Origin: Entomoplasma freundtii
Lineage (GTDB): Bacteria > Bacillota_I > Bacilli_A > Mycoplasmatales > Mycoplasmataceae
Length of the DNA stretch: 64,000 nucleotides
Direction: 5' to 3'
NCBI RefSeq assembly: GCF_002804205.1
Contig: NZ_CP024962.1
Span: 1 to 64,000, forward strand
Below, piece after piece: positions 12,826 through 23,313 of this stretch (within the stretch, counting starts at the first letter, position 1; the number at the start of each line of letters is the position of its first letter). Position numbers and translations under genes: made by a program. The notes beneath the pieces are model-generated. The model did no database searches, had not been told where the DNA came from, and was given only the letters and a program-made list of their open reading frames with translations.

Positions 12826-14298
12826 TTATTGAGAAACTTGTTCTTTCATCATTGGTACAAGAATAACTGCTCCTAAGCAACCACAAGCAATTAAAAAAAT
12901 GAAAACGGCATTTCAACTAACATTAATTAAACCGAAACCAATGATTACTTTTGACATTAAGGCATCTCCCAAATAACCAGCAATTCCTAAAACTCCTCCG
13001 GCGGTGGAGACAACTTTATGATGGGAAAACTCACTTACCATAATTGGTAAGAAGCATTGAGGGATGAAAATAAACCCTGCAAGCAACATAAAACAAACTA
13101 ACGGCGCTATTGACTTAAGGCCTCCAGTTAATCAAATCCCAACTAAAGCTAAAGTGGCAATACTAATCACACCAATTGTTAAAGGCACGAAATGTTTTAA
13201 ATATTTATTCGCCAATAAACCAATAATTAAAGTAAAAGCCAAACCACCCCAATCAAACATGGAGTAAATTCACTTACCCTCTTTTTTCATATCGTAATTA
13301 TGGACATCTTTTAAAAACATTAATGATCAGTCACTTAAGCCCATTCGCAATGTATAAATTAATAAATTGGAAATTGCTAAAAACCAAACAAATTTATTTT
13401 TTAAAATATATTTCACAAAAAAATAACTTCATGATTTTGTGCTTTCATCAACACCTTTGTTTTGTTGCTGACGTTTTTCACCAATTAAATTCATCTTATA
13501 ATATTCCTTTAGCGGTGGTAACCCAACACTTTCTGGAGTATCTTTCAACAAGATAATAACCATGACTCCCATCACCAAACTAATGATACTTGGAAGAATA
13601 AAATAACTTAAAGTACCAAAAACTTCCGAGAACAAAGTAAATGACCCCAAAATAATGAAAGTGGCCATTGCGCTCCCAATGTTATGAGCTACATTTCAAG
13701 AAATAATCCTGTTCCGACGACTTTTGTTAGGGAATCAATTATAGAAGAAACGAACTGATGGAGTCGCTCCAAAACTATGCACCCAACCAATAGCAACCAT
13801 TAAAATACAACTCAAAATAATTGGTGTTAGCACCGGTACTGTTTGTAACCAACTAAGCCCCAATAAAAAGTTAATTATTCCAGCGCCAATTAAGCCTAAC
13901 CCTAAAAGTCATTTATTGGACTTTGTATCAGAAAGTGGGGAAGACACAAACTTTGAAACCCCGTAGGCAATTGAGAAAATTAATCCAATCAAGGCATATT
14001 CGGAAGTCCCAATGGTGCCGTTAGCCATTAATTGGCTTCCGACAACGGTCCATTGTTTACGGGTAATGTAATAAACCATATAACTAACGAAAACTGTTCA
14101 AAAAACTATGTTTTGGTTCTTTTTGTATTCCTTGTGAAGGACGAAGTCATAAATATTTTCTGGTTTTAAAGCTTCAACATTTTCCTTCACATTCAAAAAT
14201 TTAAACCATTGTTTTTTACTCGATGACGTTACAGGAGTTTGTGATTGTAATGATTTCTCGCCTCCGTCTTCTGGACGATTAACTACGTCTTTAGCCAT
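12826..14298 (-). CDS. OPA-family MFS sugar-phosphate:phosphate antiporter (GlpT/UhpT-like)
   Basis: A 490-aa protein with about 12 predicted TM helices after a roughly 65-residue hydrophilic N-terminus. The segments YYITRKQW, GVSKFVSSPLSD, SWNVAHNIGSA and LKDTPESVGLPPL are typical of the organophosphate:phosphate antiporters, which import glycerol-3-phosphate or hexose-6-phosphate in exchange for phosphate. The substrate cannot be chosen from sequence. ATG 14298 lies inside the end of nrnA (8-nt overlap), so the two genes are translationally coupled. Several Trp are TGA. Ends 29 nt before the terminator shared with gyrA. Confidence 0.88.
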
Positions 14299-15244
14299 GA
14301 ACTTCTCCTATCAAGTCATTTAAATCATTAATAACACGAGTGGCTGAAATAAAGTCTTTTAGCCTTACCCCAGATGAAGTGCGGTGTCCACCACCGCCAT
14401 ATTTTCTAGCTATTTCATTAATAACTAAATTATGTGACCGTAGTTCTCCACGGATTTCTCCATTCTGACCTTCGCAGAAAAAGGCTCAAATGGGGCAATC
14501 CTTAAGATTCCCAAGAAGAGCGACATAATCATAGGCAGCATGATCAGAAGTCACCTTAAGTTTGGCTAAATTTTCTTGAGTAAGAAAAAGGTAAGCAACC
14601 CCCTTATCGGTTGTTTTGAAATTATTATAGACATATGATCTAAAGCCTAAATCCTCTTTTTCAACTGCATACATCTCTTGATAAAGCGCAGCTAAATCAA
14701 ACCCTTGCTTTAATAGAAAAGCAGCGAGTTCGAATGTGCGTGGTTGCGGGAACCGCACAAGAAAACGGTCAGAATCAGTCACAATCCCATGGTAAATAAT
14801 TTTAGCCGTTGGAGCATCAATCTTAAGATTTTCACTTTGGATAAAATGTGCTAAAAGTTCAGAACAAGCACAATAATCAGGACGGACTAAATTAATATCA
14901 CCATAAGAATCGTCACTAGGATGGTGGTCAATTTTAATGATTTTTTTAGCAAGTTGTCAACGGTTTGTTTCATCAATACGGGCTTTATTAGCTGTATCGC
15001 CAATAATTACAAGACTATCGCTAAAATCTTGGTCAGTAATGGTATCAAAGTCATGCCCAATAAAATTAAGACGCGAATTTGGCTTACCGCTAATTTTAAC
15101 GGTCTTATCTGGCCAATTTAATTTAATTATATTTCGGAGACCAAATTGAAACCCATAGGCATCCCCATCGGGCAAAATATGGCGAAGAATAATAATTTTA
15201 TCGAATTGTTTAATCGCATTGATAATTTCTTGGAATTCCTTCAT
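14291..15244 (-). CDS. nrnA: DHH/DHHA1 phosphoesterase NrnA-like (nanoRNase / pAp phosphatase)
   Basis: This cytoplasmic phosphoesterase degrades very short RNAs and 3'-phosphoadenosine 5'-phosphate in related organisms. The 317-aa product shows the DHH motifs in order: HILPDGDAYG (D26, D28), VIIGDTAN, IDHHPSD (DHH at 106-108), GIVTDSDRF, and the DHHA1 motif RKYGGGGHRTSSG (GGGGH at 283-287). ATG 15244 is preceded by GGAGGAGAG, read on the minus strand. First gene of a two-gene operon with the OPA antiporter. Confidence 0.92.
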
Positions 15245-15721
15245 AAAACTCTCCTCCTACCTAAGTAATAACATTATTTAGTGATTATTAGACAGAAAAA
15301 TTTTGGAACAAATTTTTACTAGTTTCAAAGGAGAACATTTTATTTAAATCATGTTTTTTTATAAAAAGTCAGGGGAACCTGATGATTGTTTTACTTTTTC
15401 TTAAATGAAATAAGGTTCTCAAATGCCAAAAGTCTCTATTAGTTATAACTTTTTACTAAAAAATGTAAGGATAGCATTAATTTTTAAATTGCTCTGAATT
15501 AAAAGGACTAAGGGTGTTACACATTAACAAAAATTTTTTTTACTTGTGGTTTTGGCATAAGCAGGTATACTATTAGCAATTATTAAAAAGAGTCTTTCTT
15601 AGAATTTTAACCTTCTAATTTACAAGCTTCAGAGCTAAGAAGAACAATTCTTCATATAATAAACCATTGTTCAATAATTTTTATAAATTTTATATTTAGA
15701 GAAATAGAGCGTGATTCAAGT
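15245..15721. other. 477-bp divergent intergenic region
   Basis: No plausible ORF. It separates nrnA (minus) from the ABC-2 cluster (plus). It holds an 8-bp imperfect stem (GGGAACCT at about 15373 with AGGTTCTC, one G.T pair, about 32-nt loop) and the promoter candidate at 15544. The rest is AT-rich without obvious structure, and no known riboswitch core was recognised. Confidence 0.5.
15544..15571 (+). promoter_or_regulatory. Candidate promoter of the ABC-2 exporter operon
   Basis: TTGTGG, a 16-nt spacer and TATACT form a reasonable sigma-A-type promoter. It lies about 150 nt before the first permease start, so the transcript would have a long leader. Confidence 0.45.
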
Positions 15722-16582
15722 ATGATAAATAAAAAATTCCTCGTTTCGCAATTGAAGAATTTAATGTTTGTGATTTTAATTATTGGCATTCTTATGGGAC
15801 TTGTTAGTTTGCTAGGTTTGTCAAGTTTGAGTTTTTCTGGCTATAACAGAATCGAAAAAAGTGGGAGTACCGTGAGCACCCATTTGGTTCCTGGCGGAGC
15901 AGATTTATTAAAATATGGTTTCTTTTACACAAGTGCGCCGATTTTAATTGTTGTTTATAGTTTGGTGAGCGTTATTAATTTATTTCTTAAAGAAAATTCT
16001 AAGGGTTATTTAGAATCATGACTTACGACAACAATGTCGCGTGCCACAATTTATTGAACTAAATTCTTAGCTTATGTTTTAGGTTATTTAATTATCATGT
16101 TTTTTACATTTATTATTCAAATGATTTTTTACGGAGCCCTGCTCACTGACTTTAAGTTAGGAATTGGTCGTTTGTTATTAACCGAGCTCGCCCTATTCCT
16201 CTTTTTATTCATGATTATAATTTTGATTTGGTTTGGCGCCACTGCTTTTAACCGGACCTCAACAACAGTTATAGTGGTCCTCACTTTATTCTTTTTCTTC
16301 ATCGTGATGTGGGTTATTAGTGAGATTGGCTCACTTACCAATAATCAAATAATGATTAATTTTAAATATGCAACGATTTTCTCTCTTTTTAACGATTGCT
16401 TAATTTTTCAAGAAGGTGGAGAGATTGTTAATAAGAATCCAGGACTTATTTATGAATATGGCAAACTTTTGCCAATCCAGAAAATGGCTTTTGTTTGACA
16501 ACTACCGACCATGCTAGTGATAGCGATTACTTTTACTATTCCTGGTCTTTATATTTATAAAAACCGTAGTTTTTATATTTAA
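15722..16582 (+). CDS. ABC-2 type permease, first subunit
   Basis: A 286-aa protein with about six hydrophobic segments in the ABC-2 pattern: a TM near residues 13-35, an outside loop, a TM pair about 70-88, then GYLESWLTTTMSRATIYWTKFLA. That soluble stretch (ESWL..T..SR..I...K) is the conserved coupling region of ABC-2 permeases and recurs in the third gene of the operon. Five TGA Trp codons. It is followed after 32 nt by the ATPase, so the pair likely forms an exporter. Substrate unknown. Confidence 0.8.
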
Positions 16583-16614
16583 AAATAAAAACAAGGATAC
16601 TAGAAAGGCTTGCA

Positions 16615-17523
16615 ATGAGACAAAATGCGATTGAATTAAAAAAGCTTACGAAAGAATATGCGCCAGGCGTGGGTTGCTTTGATATTAACTTAACAGTGAA
16701 AACCGGAGAAGTTTATGGCTTTATTGGACCGAATGGAGCTGGAAAAACCACGGTTATTCGCCAAATGGTTAGCTTTGTAAAACCAACGAGTGGTGAAGCC
16801 AAAATTTTTAATATTGAGGCCTGAGGAAACTCTCAAAAAACTATGAAAACACTTGGGTATTTATCTGGAGAAGTAAATTTACCTCCTTATTTAACAGGTT
16901 TAAATTATTTAAAAACAATTGCCGCCATTCGCCAAGATGTTGATTGAGAATATGCAGAAAAATTAATTAATTTTCTTGAATTGGATGCTAACCGAAAAAT
17001 TTCAAAAATGTCCAAAGGAATGAAGCAAAAGGTGGCCATCGTGAAAGCTTTTATGTCTAAGCCTCAATTGCTAATTCTTGATGAACCGACATCTGGTCTT
17101 GATCCCTTAATGCAAGAAAGGTTTGAAAAAATTTTATATAAAGCTAAAGAAAACGGTACCACCGTTTTCATAAGTTCTCATATTTTCGGTGAGATTGATA
17201 AACTTTGTGACCGGATTGGCTTTATTAAAAAAGGCCACTTAATTAAAGAAGCTAATTTAGATGAACTGCGTTTGAAAAGCCCCAAAATTTATACCATCCA
17301 GTTTCCAAAACTAAGTGAGATGGTACGTTATTTAAAAATGGCGCCCTTTACTATCTTAAAAGTATCTAAAAATAAAGCTTTAATTGAACTCGAAATCGAA
17401 CCTGAAAAAACCAAGTCCTTCCTTAATAGTCTTCAAAACTTTGAAATTATTAAATTAGGTGAAAAACCATTTAGCCTTGAAAATTATTTTAAAGAACTTT
17501 ATGAAAACGAGGACTTTTCCTAA
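16615..17523 (+). CDS. ABC transporter ATP-binding protein
   Basis: A 302-aa ATPase that would power the two flanking ABC-2 permeases. Seen: Walker A GPNGAGKTT (about residues 39-47), a signature MSKGMKQK (about 130-137) in place of the usual LSGGMKQR, Walker B LLILDEPTSGLDP (about 152-164) and the switch histidine in FISSHIF. About 100 C-terminal residues follow, as in drug- or bacteriocin-exporter ATPases. The stop TAA overlaps the next ATG by one base (TAATG). Confidence 0.9.
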
Positions 17524-18350
17524 TGATAAACCGTGGATTACTCAAATATTCATTAAAAAGAATCTGAATATTAATTTTGGTTTGTGGTTTAGCCTTAGCT
17601 TTTGCTTTGGTAGCTGGTATTTCTGGATCTAATAGTTTTGCTGATAATCGCAATAATAGCTCTGGTATTACCATTACCGGAACTGCTGTTGATTTTCGTG
17701 AATACTTTTTACACACTTTTGCGCCATTAATTTTTATTGTTTATGGTTTGACAGTCACAATTATTTTAGTAATGGAAGAAGTTAATGACGGGGCCTTGGA
17801 ATCTTGACTAACAACTCCGTTATCGCGAGGACAAATTTTTTTAACAAGAACTTTAAGTGCTATCATGGGTTACCTTTTAATCGTGGTTTTTAACTTTCTT
17901 GTTCAACTAATTTTGTTTGGTGCCCTTTTAAGAGATTTTAAAGAAACTTTCAGTGTCCTTGTCTTAACTGATTTGTCGCTTTATATGAGTGGTTTTTTAA
18001 CTTTAGCAATTACTTGGATTTTAGGAACACTTTTTAAGAATGTTCTAGTAGGTTCGTTAGTAATTTCGGCCTTGATGGCCTTATTTTGAATCGCAACATT
18101 GTTAAGCACCTTTGCTCTAACATCTAACCCAGATTCATCTTTTAAAATCCTTCGCTACTTTACTATTTTCTCCCTGGTTAATGATGGATTTTGGTATCAG
18201 GAGGCTACTAATGGTCTAGCGAAATTAATGCCCATTAAAGCTCTTGATTTCGCCTGACAGATCCCGACAATGTTAGTTTCAGGTAATGTTTTGCTTTATG
18301 GTGGTTATAAAATTTTTAATTACCAAAGCTTTAGTTTTAATGTTAAATAA
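17523..18350 (+). CDS. ABC-2 type permease, second subunit
   Basis: A 275-aa protein with about six TM segments, clearly paralogous in layout to the first permease of the operon: GALESWLTTPLSRGQIFLTRTLS here against GYLESWLTTTMSRATIYWTKFLA there, and matching NDGF / NDCL and WQIPTML / WQLPTML words near the C-terminus. Start ATG overlaps the ATPase stop by one base, so translation is coupled. The pair probably makes a heterodimeric channel. A strong palindromic terminator follows 22 nt later. Confidence 0.8.
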
Positions 18351-18372
18351 AGAAAACTTTAATATAGAAAGC

Positions 18373-18414
18373 AATTATCAAAAAAACAACCACGTGGTTG
18401 TTTTTTTGATAATT
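18373..18414. terminator. 42-bp perfect palindromic bidirectional terminator
   Basis: Two 21-nt arms with no spacer, centred on CCACGTGG, with A7/T7 runs. It ends the ABC-2 operon (plus). Its right end overlaps the stop codon of the convergent lipoprotein gene (minus). Confidence 0.9.
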
Positions 18415-19018
18415 AGATAACTAAATCTTTTAGACTTGGCAGGTAATCATTGGCGTTGATTGCGTAATAAATATTTAAATAGTTGGTCTTTACCCAAGTC
18501 TTAAATTCTTCTAAATGATATTGCAAGTTATTGCGAGCCACTGCTAAGTCGATGGCTTCTATGTTAATGTTTCTGACTTCAAATATTTTTTCAGCCTCCT
18601 CAAGTGATTCTTTTAAATTTTTTGTCAAATAATCCGGCTTTGGATTTTCATTCGAGATTAGAACTTTTTGGGCGTCGTCAATTAATTCCTTTAAAGTGCT
18701 TTTGATGGGGCCTTGAGCTTGATAACCTCAATATGCTTCCTGTAATAAGTCAAATTGATTAATATAATCAATTTCTTTGCTTTCTAATTTAATAATAACT
18801 TCCTTTGCCATCTCCAAAGCTTGTTTCAATAGCCCAAGCCTTATATTTGTCTCAGATTTCTTTACATTGTTAAGTGACGTCTCAACCTTATTAATTAATT
18901 TTTGCAATTCTTTCTTCTCTACCGAATCATTTTCTTGCTTTGTTTGGCAAGAAACTATTGTTGATGCCGGAATACTACATAAGCCCAAAATTGCAATAAC
19001 GCTAAACAGCTTTTTCAT
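18413..19018 (-). CDS. Predicted lipoprotein, helical
   Basis: A 201-aa protein of unrecognised function. The N-terminus MKKLFSVIAILGLCSIPA followed by STIVSC is a type II signal with the acylated cysteine at residue 24. The rest is highly charged and predicted helical, with Glu/Lys/Leu heptad-like spacing (ETSLNNVKKSETNIRLG, LKESLEEAEKIFEV), suggesting a coiled coil or small helical bundle on the cell surface. ATG 19018 follows AGGAGAA. TGA at about 18728 is Trp. It shares its terminator with the convergent ABC-2 operon. Confidence 0.8.
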
Positions 19019-19148
19019 TTTTCTCCTAAAAATAATTTTTCGATATTTATCTTAACTTAATTCCCAAGTTTTGCGTTTCTTTTAACTCCTTAATGATGAC
19101 AACACCAAGGAGGATTTTCAAAATGGGTTACTTACCAATAATATCGAA

Positions 19149-21398
19149 TTAGTTAACTACCAAATTATTTCTTGTGTATTCATAAATAAATATTTTGACA
19201 AATTCAGTTTGTTCGGAAACCCTTAAATCTTTTTTCAGGTTCATTTTTTCCAAACTAGTTCAATTTCAATAATTTAGATTTCATTTATATGGCGTATTTT
19301 GGTTGGCATTTTTAGTAAGTTTAATATTTTTCAATAAGTCTGAAACTACAAATTTACCTTCTTTTTGCAATTGGTTAAGTTTTCAAACCGTTTTAATTGA
19401 TTCTATAAAATTAACAAGTCGCAAACTTAAATTCGGGCCGTCACCTGACCCTGGATATAATTGGTAAGCATCGCCAGGCTCATAAACAGCAGAAGTATCT
19501 TCATTATCAAGGGAAATGTCATTTCGAAACCCATCAAGTTGAAATTTATGTCAACCATTAGCATTGACGGAACGAGCTAAAAGCGGACCTCAATAACTTT
19601 CGGCGGGATTAGACCCTAAGTAGGAACCGGGATATTCTCCCCACGTAGAATAGAATCTTGTTATCAGCCCCCTTGTTTTTCTTTGATTAATTATCTCTTT
19701 TATCTTCTTGCCATTATCTCACGCAAGAAAAGGCAACGGGTTAAGAGTTAGTTCATCCCAATTATCAATGAGACGAGTGCTAATTTGATCGCTTCTATTT
19801 TGGACTTTATATTCTCAACCGGCATAAACATGACTACCAAATAAATTGTCTAATTTTTCTTTTTGGACGATATCCCAAACAAATTTGTTGACTTCATATT
19901 TGGTTTCGTCAAATGAAAAGAAGAATTTCAAAGGTTCGCCTTTGAAATTTAAATATTCACCACTATCAATCTTATTGTTTATATGTTTGGCCAATTGATT
20001 CAAATATTTTGGGAAAATGTCATTATAAAAAACTTTAGCTTCCCTAGTTAAAAATCCTTTTCCGTCAATAAAACGGTTATGAAAAATTACTTGTGGTAGC
20101 GGGGACCTATTATTAATTAATGGGTAATTTTTTGAGCTGTAGTAGAGAGCAATGTTAAAGTTATTTCTAATAATCGCAGGAATATAAATTTTTGTGTAAT
20201 TGGAATTTTTAAAGAAGTCGACAAATTTATCAAAAATTTCAAAGGATAGTTGAAGGGATAAATTTGGATTTGAAATTAAATCTTCTAGACCCTTTTGGTT
20301 ATTTAATATTTCGATAGATTTTAAATCGTTGGGATTTTCCTCATGATTTTGAATAATCATTTTTAAATAAGGTAAACCAAAATCGGTGAAATAACCATAA
20401 CTCATGTTAAGTGAATCAACACAATCTCTAACTCATTTTTCATAGCCTTTAACATTGTCATCCTTTAAAAACCAATAGCGTTCATCCAAATAATGGTAGC
20501 CATTTCAATCGAATGAGGGGTTATTGATAATAACCAAATCATCATTGTTACAAGTCGGCGCTAAGGTTCTAGAATCTCAATTCTTGCTAATGAATTTTTG
20601 GGAATTATGAGAAAAAATCATTGATTCATAGCCAAAATCTTTTACGTCGTGTGAACCATAGTTATCAACTTTTACATTTTTATCCACGACCACGACTTTT
20701 TGTTCGGTTTGAATGAGTTGAAGTTCATTATTAACCTTAAAATTAATATTCACTTCATAATTAAAGGTTCCTGTAGTTGTCTCATTATTAGTGGTAGCTG
20801 AAAGCAAAATAGGTTGCATTGGGAAAGCAAAAGTTTTGAGGACAGAGTCAGTTGATATTTCATCGAAACTATAATAAGTGCCTTTATAAATGGAACTACT
20901 TGACACATTATTTCGGGCTTTGATTGGTTTTATAAACTGAACTTTGACGGTTGGAGGAGTAACAGAACTAAAGTTGTTAAAAAGTGGTTTTATATTAATT
21001 TCTAAACCCTTTACAATGGTGTTGTTATTAATTTTAAAAAGAATTAATTGTTTGCTTTGAAAATCATTTTTCCAACATATTAAATCTTTATTTACTACTG
21101 TAGTTTTCTTAACTTGTGATCAATCACCATTGTAAGTAATGGTATTGTTTTTTTCATAAAATGAGTCATTTTTAAACAAACTATCACCAAAGAAATAATC
21201 AACATATTCATTAGCTGGTTTTTTTGGTTTTGTGGTTTCTTTAGTGCCTTCTTGATAGTCATATTCCTTTTTTCAAACTTTATCTCAATCATTATGTAGC
21301 GATAAAAAATTAATAGTAATTGGGACTGCACTTGCAATTAAGATACTTAATAAAAATAAGGTAATCATTAATATAAGACCAGTCTTCTTACTTTTCAT
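19149..21398 (-). CDS. Membrane-anchored glycoside hydrolase, GH123/DUF4091-like
   Basis: A 749-aa protein with an N-terminal hydrophobic segment (residues 7-34) and no lipobox, so it is probably a signal anchor with the enzyme outside. A beta-rich N-terminal half is followed by a putative catalytic region with KFFFSFDETKYE; the adjacent D497-E498 matches the Asp-Glu dyad known from GH123 N-acetylhexosaminidases. The C-terminal ARSVNANGWHKFQLDGF and GDAYQLYPGSGDGPNLSLRL segments resemble the DUF4091 end of such enzymes. Nine or more TGA Trp codons. Start ATG 21398 is the first in frame. Assignment rests on motifs, not a database match. Likely role: removing terminal N-acetylhexosamines from host glycans. 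Confidence 0.62.
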
Positions 21399-21596
21399 AT
21401 TCAAGCCTTCATTCCTCAAATTTTTAATAATGGGAGTTTTTAACATTAGTTTTCACTCTTATTAAACAGTAAACTTTTTTATTTTGAACAAAGAAAATTA
21501 ATTAGCCTCCTTCTCGACCAGCCATAATCATTTAATTAATTGCCACCATTAGCAACCTATAACAATATCAATAAGGACAAGAAAATTTATTGCTAA

Positions 21597-21633
21597 AATA
21601 AAATCCCCCATTTTTAAAATGGGGGATTTTATT
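21597..21633. terminator. Palindromic terminator, Fic gene end
   Basis: Perfect 18-bp arms (AATAAAATCCCCCATTTT and its complement) around a single T. It lies 80 nt past the fic stop on the minus strand, so it terminates fic and insulates the glycosidase gene. The remaining intergenic sequence 21399-21712 has no other recognised feature. Confidence 0.85.
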
Positions 21634-21712
21634 AAGTTAACTTTTTACTACACAAAGATTCTACAAGGTACAACAACCTTGATTTTCTTCTTTTCAACAT
21701 AAATAGGTTTTA

Positions 21713-22714
21713 CTATACAACACCCTTACTACTTTCTTGTAACACAACATTAATTTGCTTTACCAAGAAGTTTTTCTCTTCATGGTTAAGATTCATAAAA
21801 TAAAAGTCACTTCAGTCACTTGTTGGGTTTGTCTCTTCTCATTTTCGACCATAAGCAATCGTGGTCTTAACGGCACTTAAATAATAGTGAAGAAAACTTG
21901 CTGGTGGTTTTTTAATTAAGTTTCAATCTTCTGCTTTCATCTTAGGAGACAAAACCTTGTTTATTTGATAATAGTAAGTTTCGCCATCTATGTTGTCTAA
22001 TAGTTCGCTACCGAATGTTGGCGGAATAAGATTAAAACTTAAAGATAAGAACATAGTTAAAAATCTTCCAAGTCGCCCATTTCCTTCTGCAAAGGGATGG
22101 ATAAACTCAAAATTAAGATGGAATAAGGCTAACGATTCATATTTTTCTAAAGTGGAGGAGAATTTACTTTCTAACACATTATAAGTTTTTGCTAGAAGCA
22201 ATTGGGTAACTTCTTCAATATCCCCAGGTGGTCTGAATCTAAGCGAACCTTTTGTAAGCCCTGTTTTTCTAAATTCACCTTGTCGATTGAGCTTTTCGAA
22301 CATTTGCGTTTTTTTATTTCACATTTCGTCAAAAGCCTGAGTAAAAAGTTTATTAAATGGGTAACAAGTTAAACCATCTAATAACATATTTGACATTTCT
22401 TTAATATCCTTAAGACTTAATTTTTTGCTCAAATCATCATCATTTAAGAAATATTTCGTTAAAATTTTTTGATAATTAAGTAATTCTTGTTGAACGAAAA
22501 CTTGCCGAATTTCATTTATATTACTGTAAACTCCATCATCGTTAATTTCTCCTAAATTAATAGTCGAAATTTTTGTTGTCTGATTTGGGAACGACAAAGA
22601 AAGATACTTTTCATGGGTCAAACTTGGGTTTTCAATTTTGTTGGTCAAATAACCTTCAATGTTCCTTAAAAACATTTTAAAAGGTTCGGCGAGTGTTTTC
22701 TTTTGCAAGACCAT
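21713..22714 (-). CDS. Fic-domain protein (putative AMPylase)
   Basis: Fic proteins transfer AMP or other nucleotide parts to protein hydroxyls, or act in toxin/antitoxin pairs. The 333-aa product holds the canonical active-site loop HPFAEGNGRLGR (residues 206-217) with catalytic H206, preceded by the usual helix FHLNFEF and by a GSLRFRPPGDIEEV flap region (about 157-170). The N-terminal domain lacks a clean inhibitory (S/T)xxxE(G/N) motif; the nearest is STINLGEIND. TGA codons at 22319 and later are Trp. ATG 22714 follows AGAAGGGA. No antitoxin-like small ORF is adjacent. Confidence 0.88.
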
Positions 22715-22965
22715 CGTTAATCCCTTCTCGAAAATAAGATAACGGCGAGTTTTATTTACTTATTTTTTTCTTTTCTAAAAATATTCTACAAGGTAAACAA
22801 ACTCGTAAAGGTAAATAATTATTCTTTTTGGCTGAACACACGAGAGTTTTTTATTTGATATATTAGAGTTTTTGATACTACCCCATGCAGATCAACGAAA
22901 ACTAATTTCTAGTGTTAGCCAAGTGATCCGAAAAACCTCAATTAACTTTGTCAAATCGATTTTCC

Positions 22966-23080
22966 CAAAACAAAAGCACCTTTCCGAGGTGCTTTTGTTT
23001 TTCATCCAGTTTAAAGGAGCTCCTCACCTATTTTCATAGGCCGGCCGTGCGCGAGCGCCAATCAAGACCCCGCTTATCAC
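22966..23080 (-). ncRNA. Candidate structured small RNA, about 115 nt
   Basis: Read on the minus strand, a promoter (TTGTTT, 16 nt, TAAAAT at 23113-23086) is followed by a GC-rich body, unlike the AT-rich surroundings. The body holds a CCTAT-GAAA-ATAGG hairpin with a GNRA tetraloop (23041-23028), a GCG-rich hairpin (about 23058-23048), GGAGCTCC, and ends at a strong intrinsic terminator (23001-22967). In AT-rich genomes, local GC peaks often mark structured RNAs. I find no SRP, RNase P, tmRNA or riboswitch core. Strand and identity are inferred. Confidence 0.4.
22967..23003. terminator. Orphan intrinsic terminator
   Basis: Perfect 15-bp arms AAAACAAAAGCACCT / AGGTGCTTTTGTTTT with a 5-nt loop. 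No protein gene ends here on either strand, which implies a small transcript. Confidence 0.85.
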
Positions 23081-23085
23081 TTATT

Positions 23086-23113
23086 ATTTTATATTATTCG
23101 CGAAGAAAAACAA
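23086..23113 (-). promoter_or_regulatory. Candidate promoter of the small RNA
   Basis: Minus-strand -35 TTGTTT (23113-23108), 16-nt spacer, -10 TAAAAT (23091-23086). It points into the GC-rich block, with a start near 23080. Confidence 0.4.
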
Positions 23114-23161
23114 ACATGATATTAAATTAAATAATTTTTATTAGTTAATAGAATGAAAAGC

Positions 23162-23206
23162 TAAATTAGTTCAAAACAATTTTAAAAATTGTTTTGAACT
23201 AATTTA
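23162..23206. terminator. 45-bp perfect inverted repeat, probable nfo terminator
   Basis: Two 22-nt arms around one A, beginning TAAATTAGTTCAAAACAATT. It lies about 145 nt beyond the nfo stop in the direction of nfo transcription and just upstream of the small-RNA promoter. The long AT stem could act as a bidirectional terminator, though the following T tract on the minus strand is poor. Confidence 0.6.
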
Positions 23207-23313
23207 TAGGATTTTTTTAATAAACACAACTTCGTTATGCTATAAAACTACTCAATAAAACCAAGTTTTATGATTACTAGTTTTATTTTTCTTAAAAACA
23301 TATAAAGTTCATT

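Noticed and set aside
22966-23080. GC-rich block as SRP (4.5S) RNA or RNase P RNA
   Set aside because: It lacks the SRP helix-8 loop words and the RNase P core GAGGAAAGTCC-type sequence.
22948-23130. 60-aa plus-strand ORF across the GC-rich block
   Set aside because: No ribosome-binding site, starts inside a terminator region and runs through hairpins; the structured RNA reading fits better.
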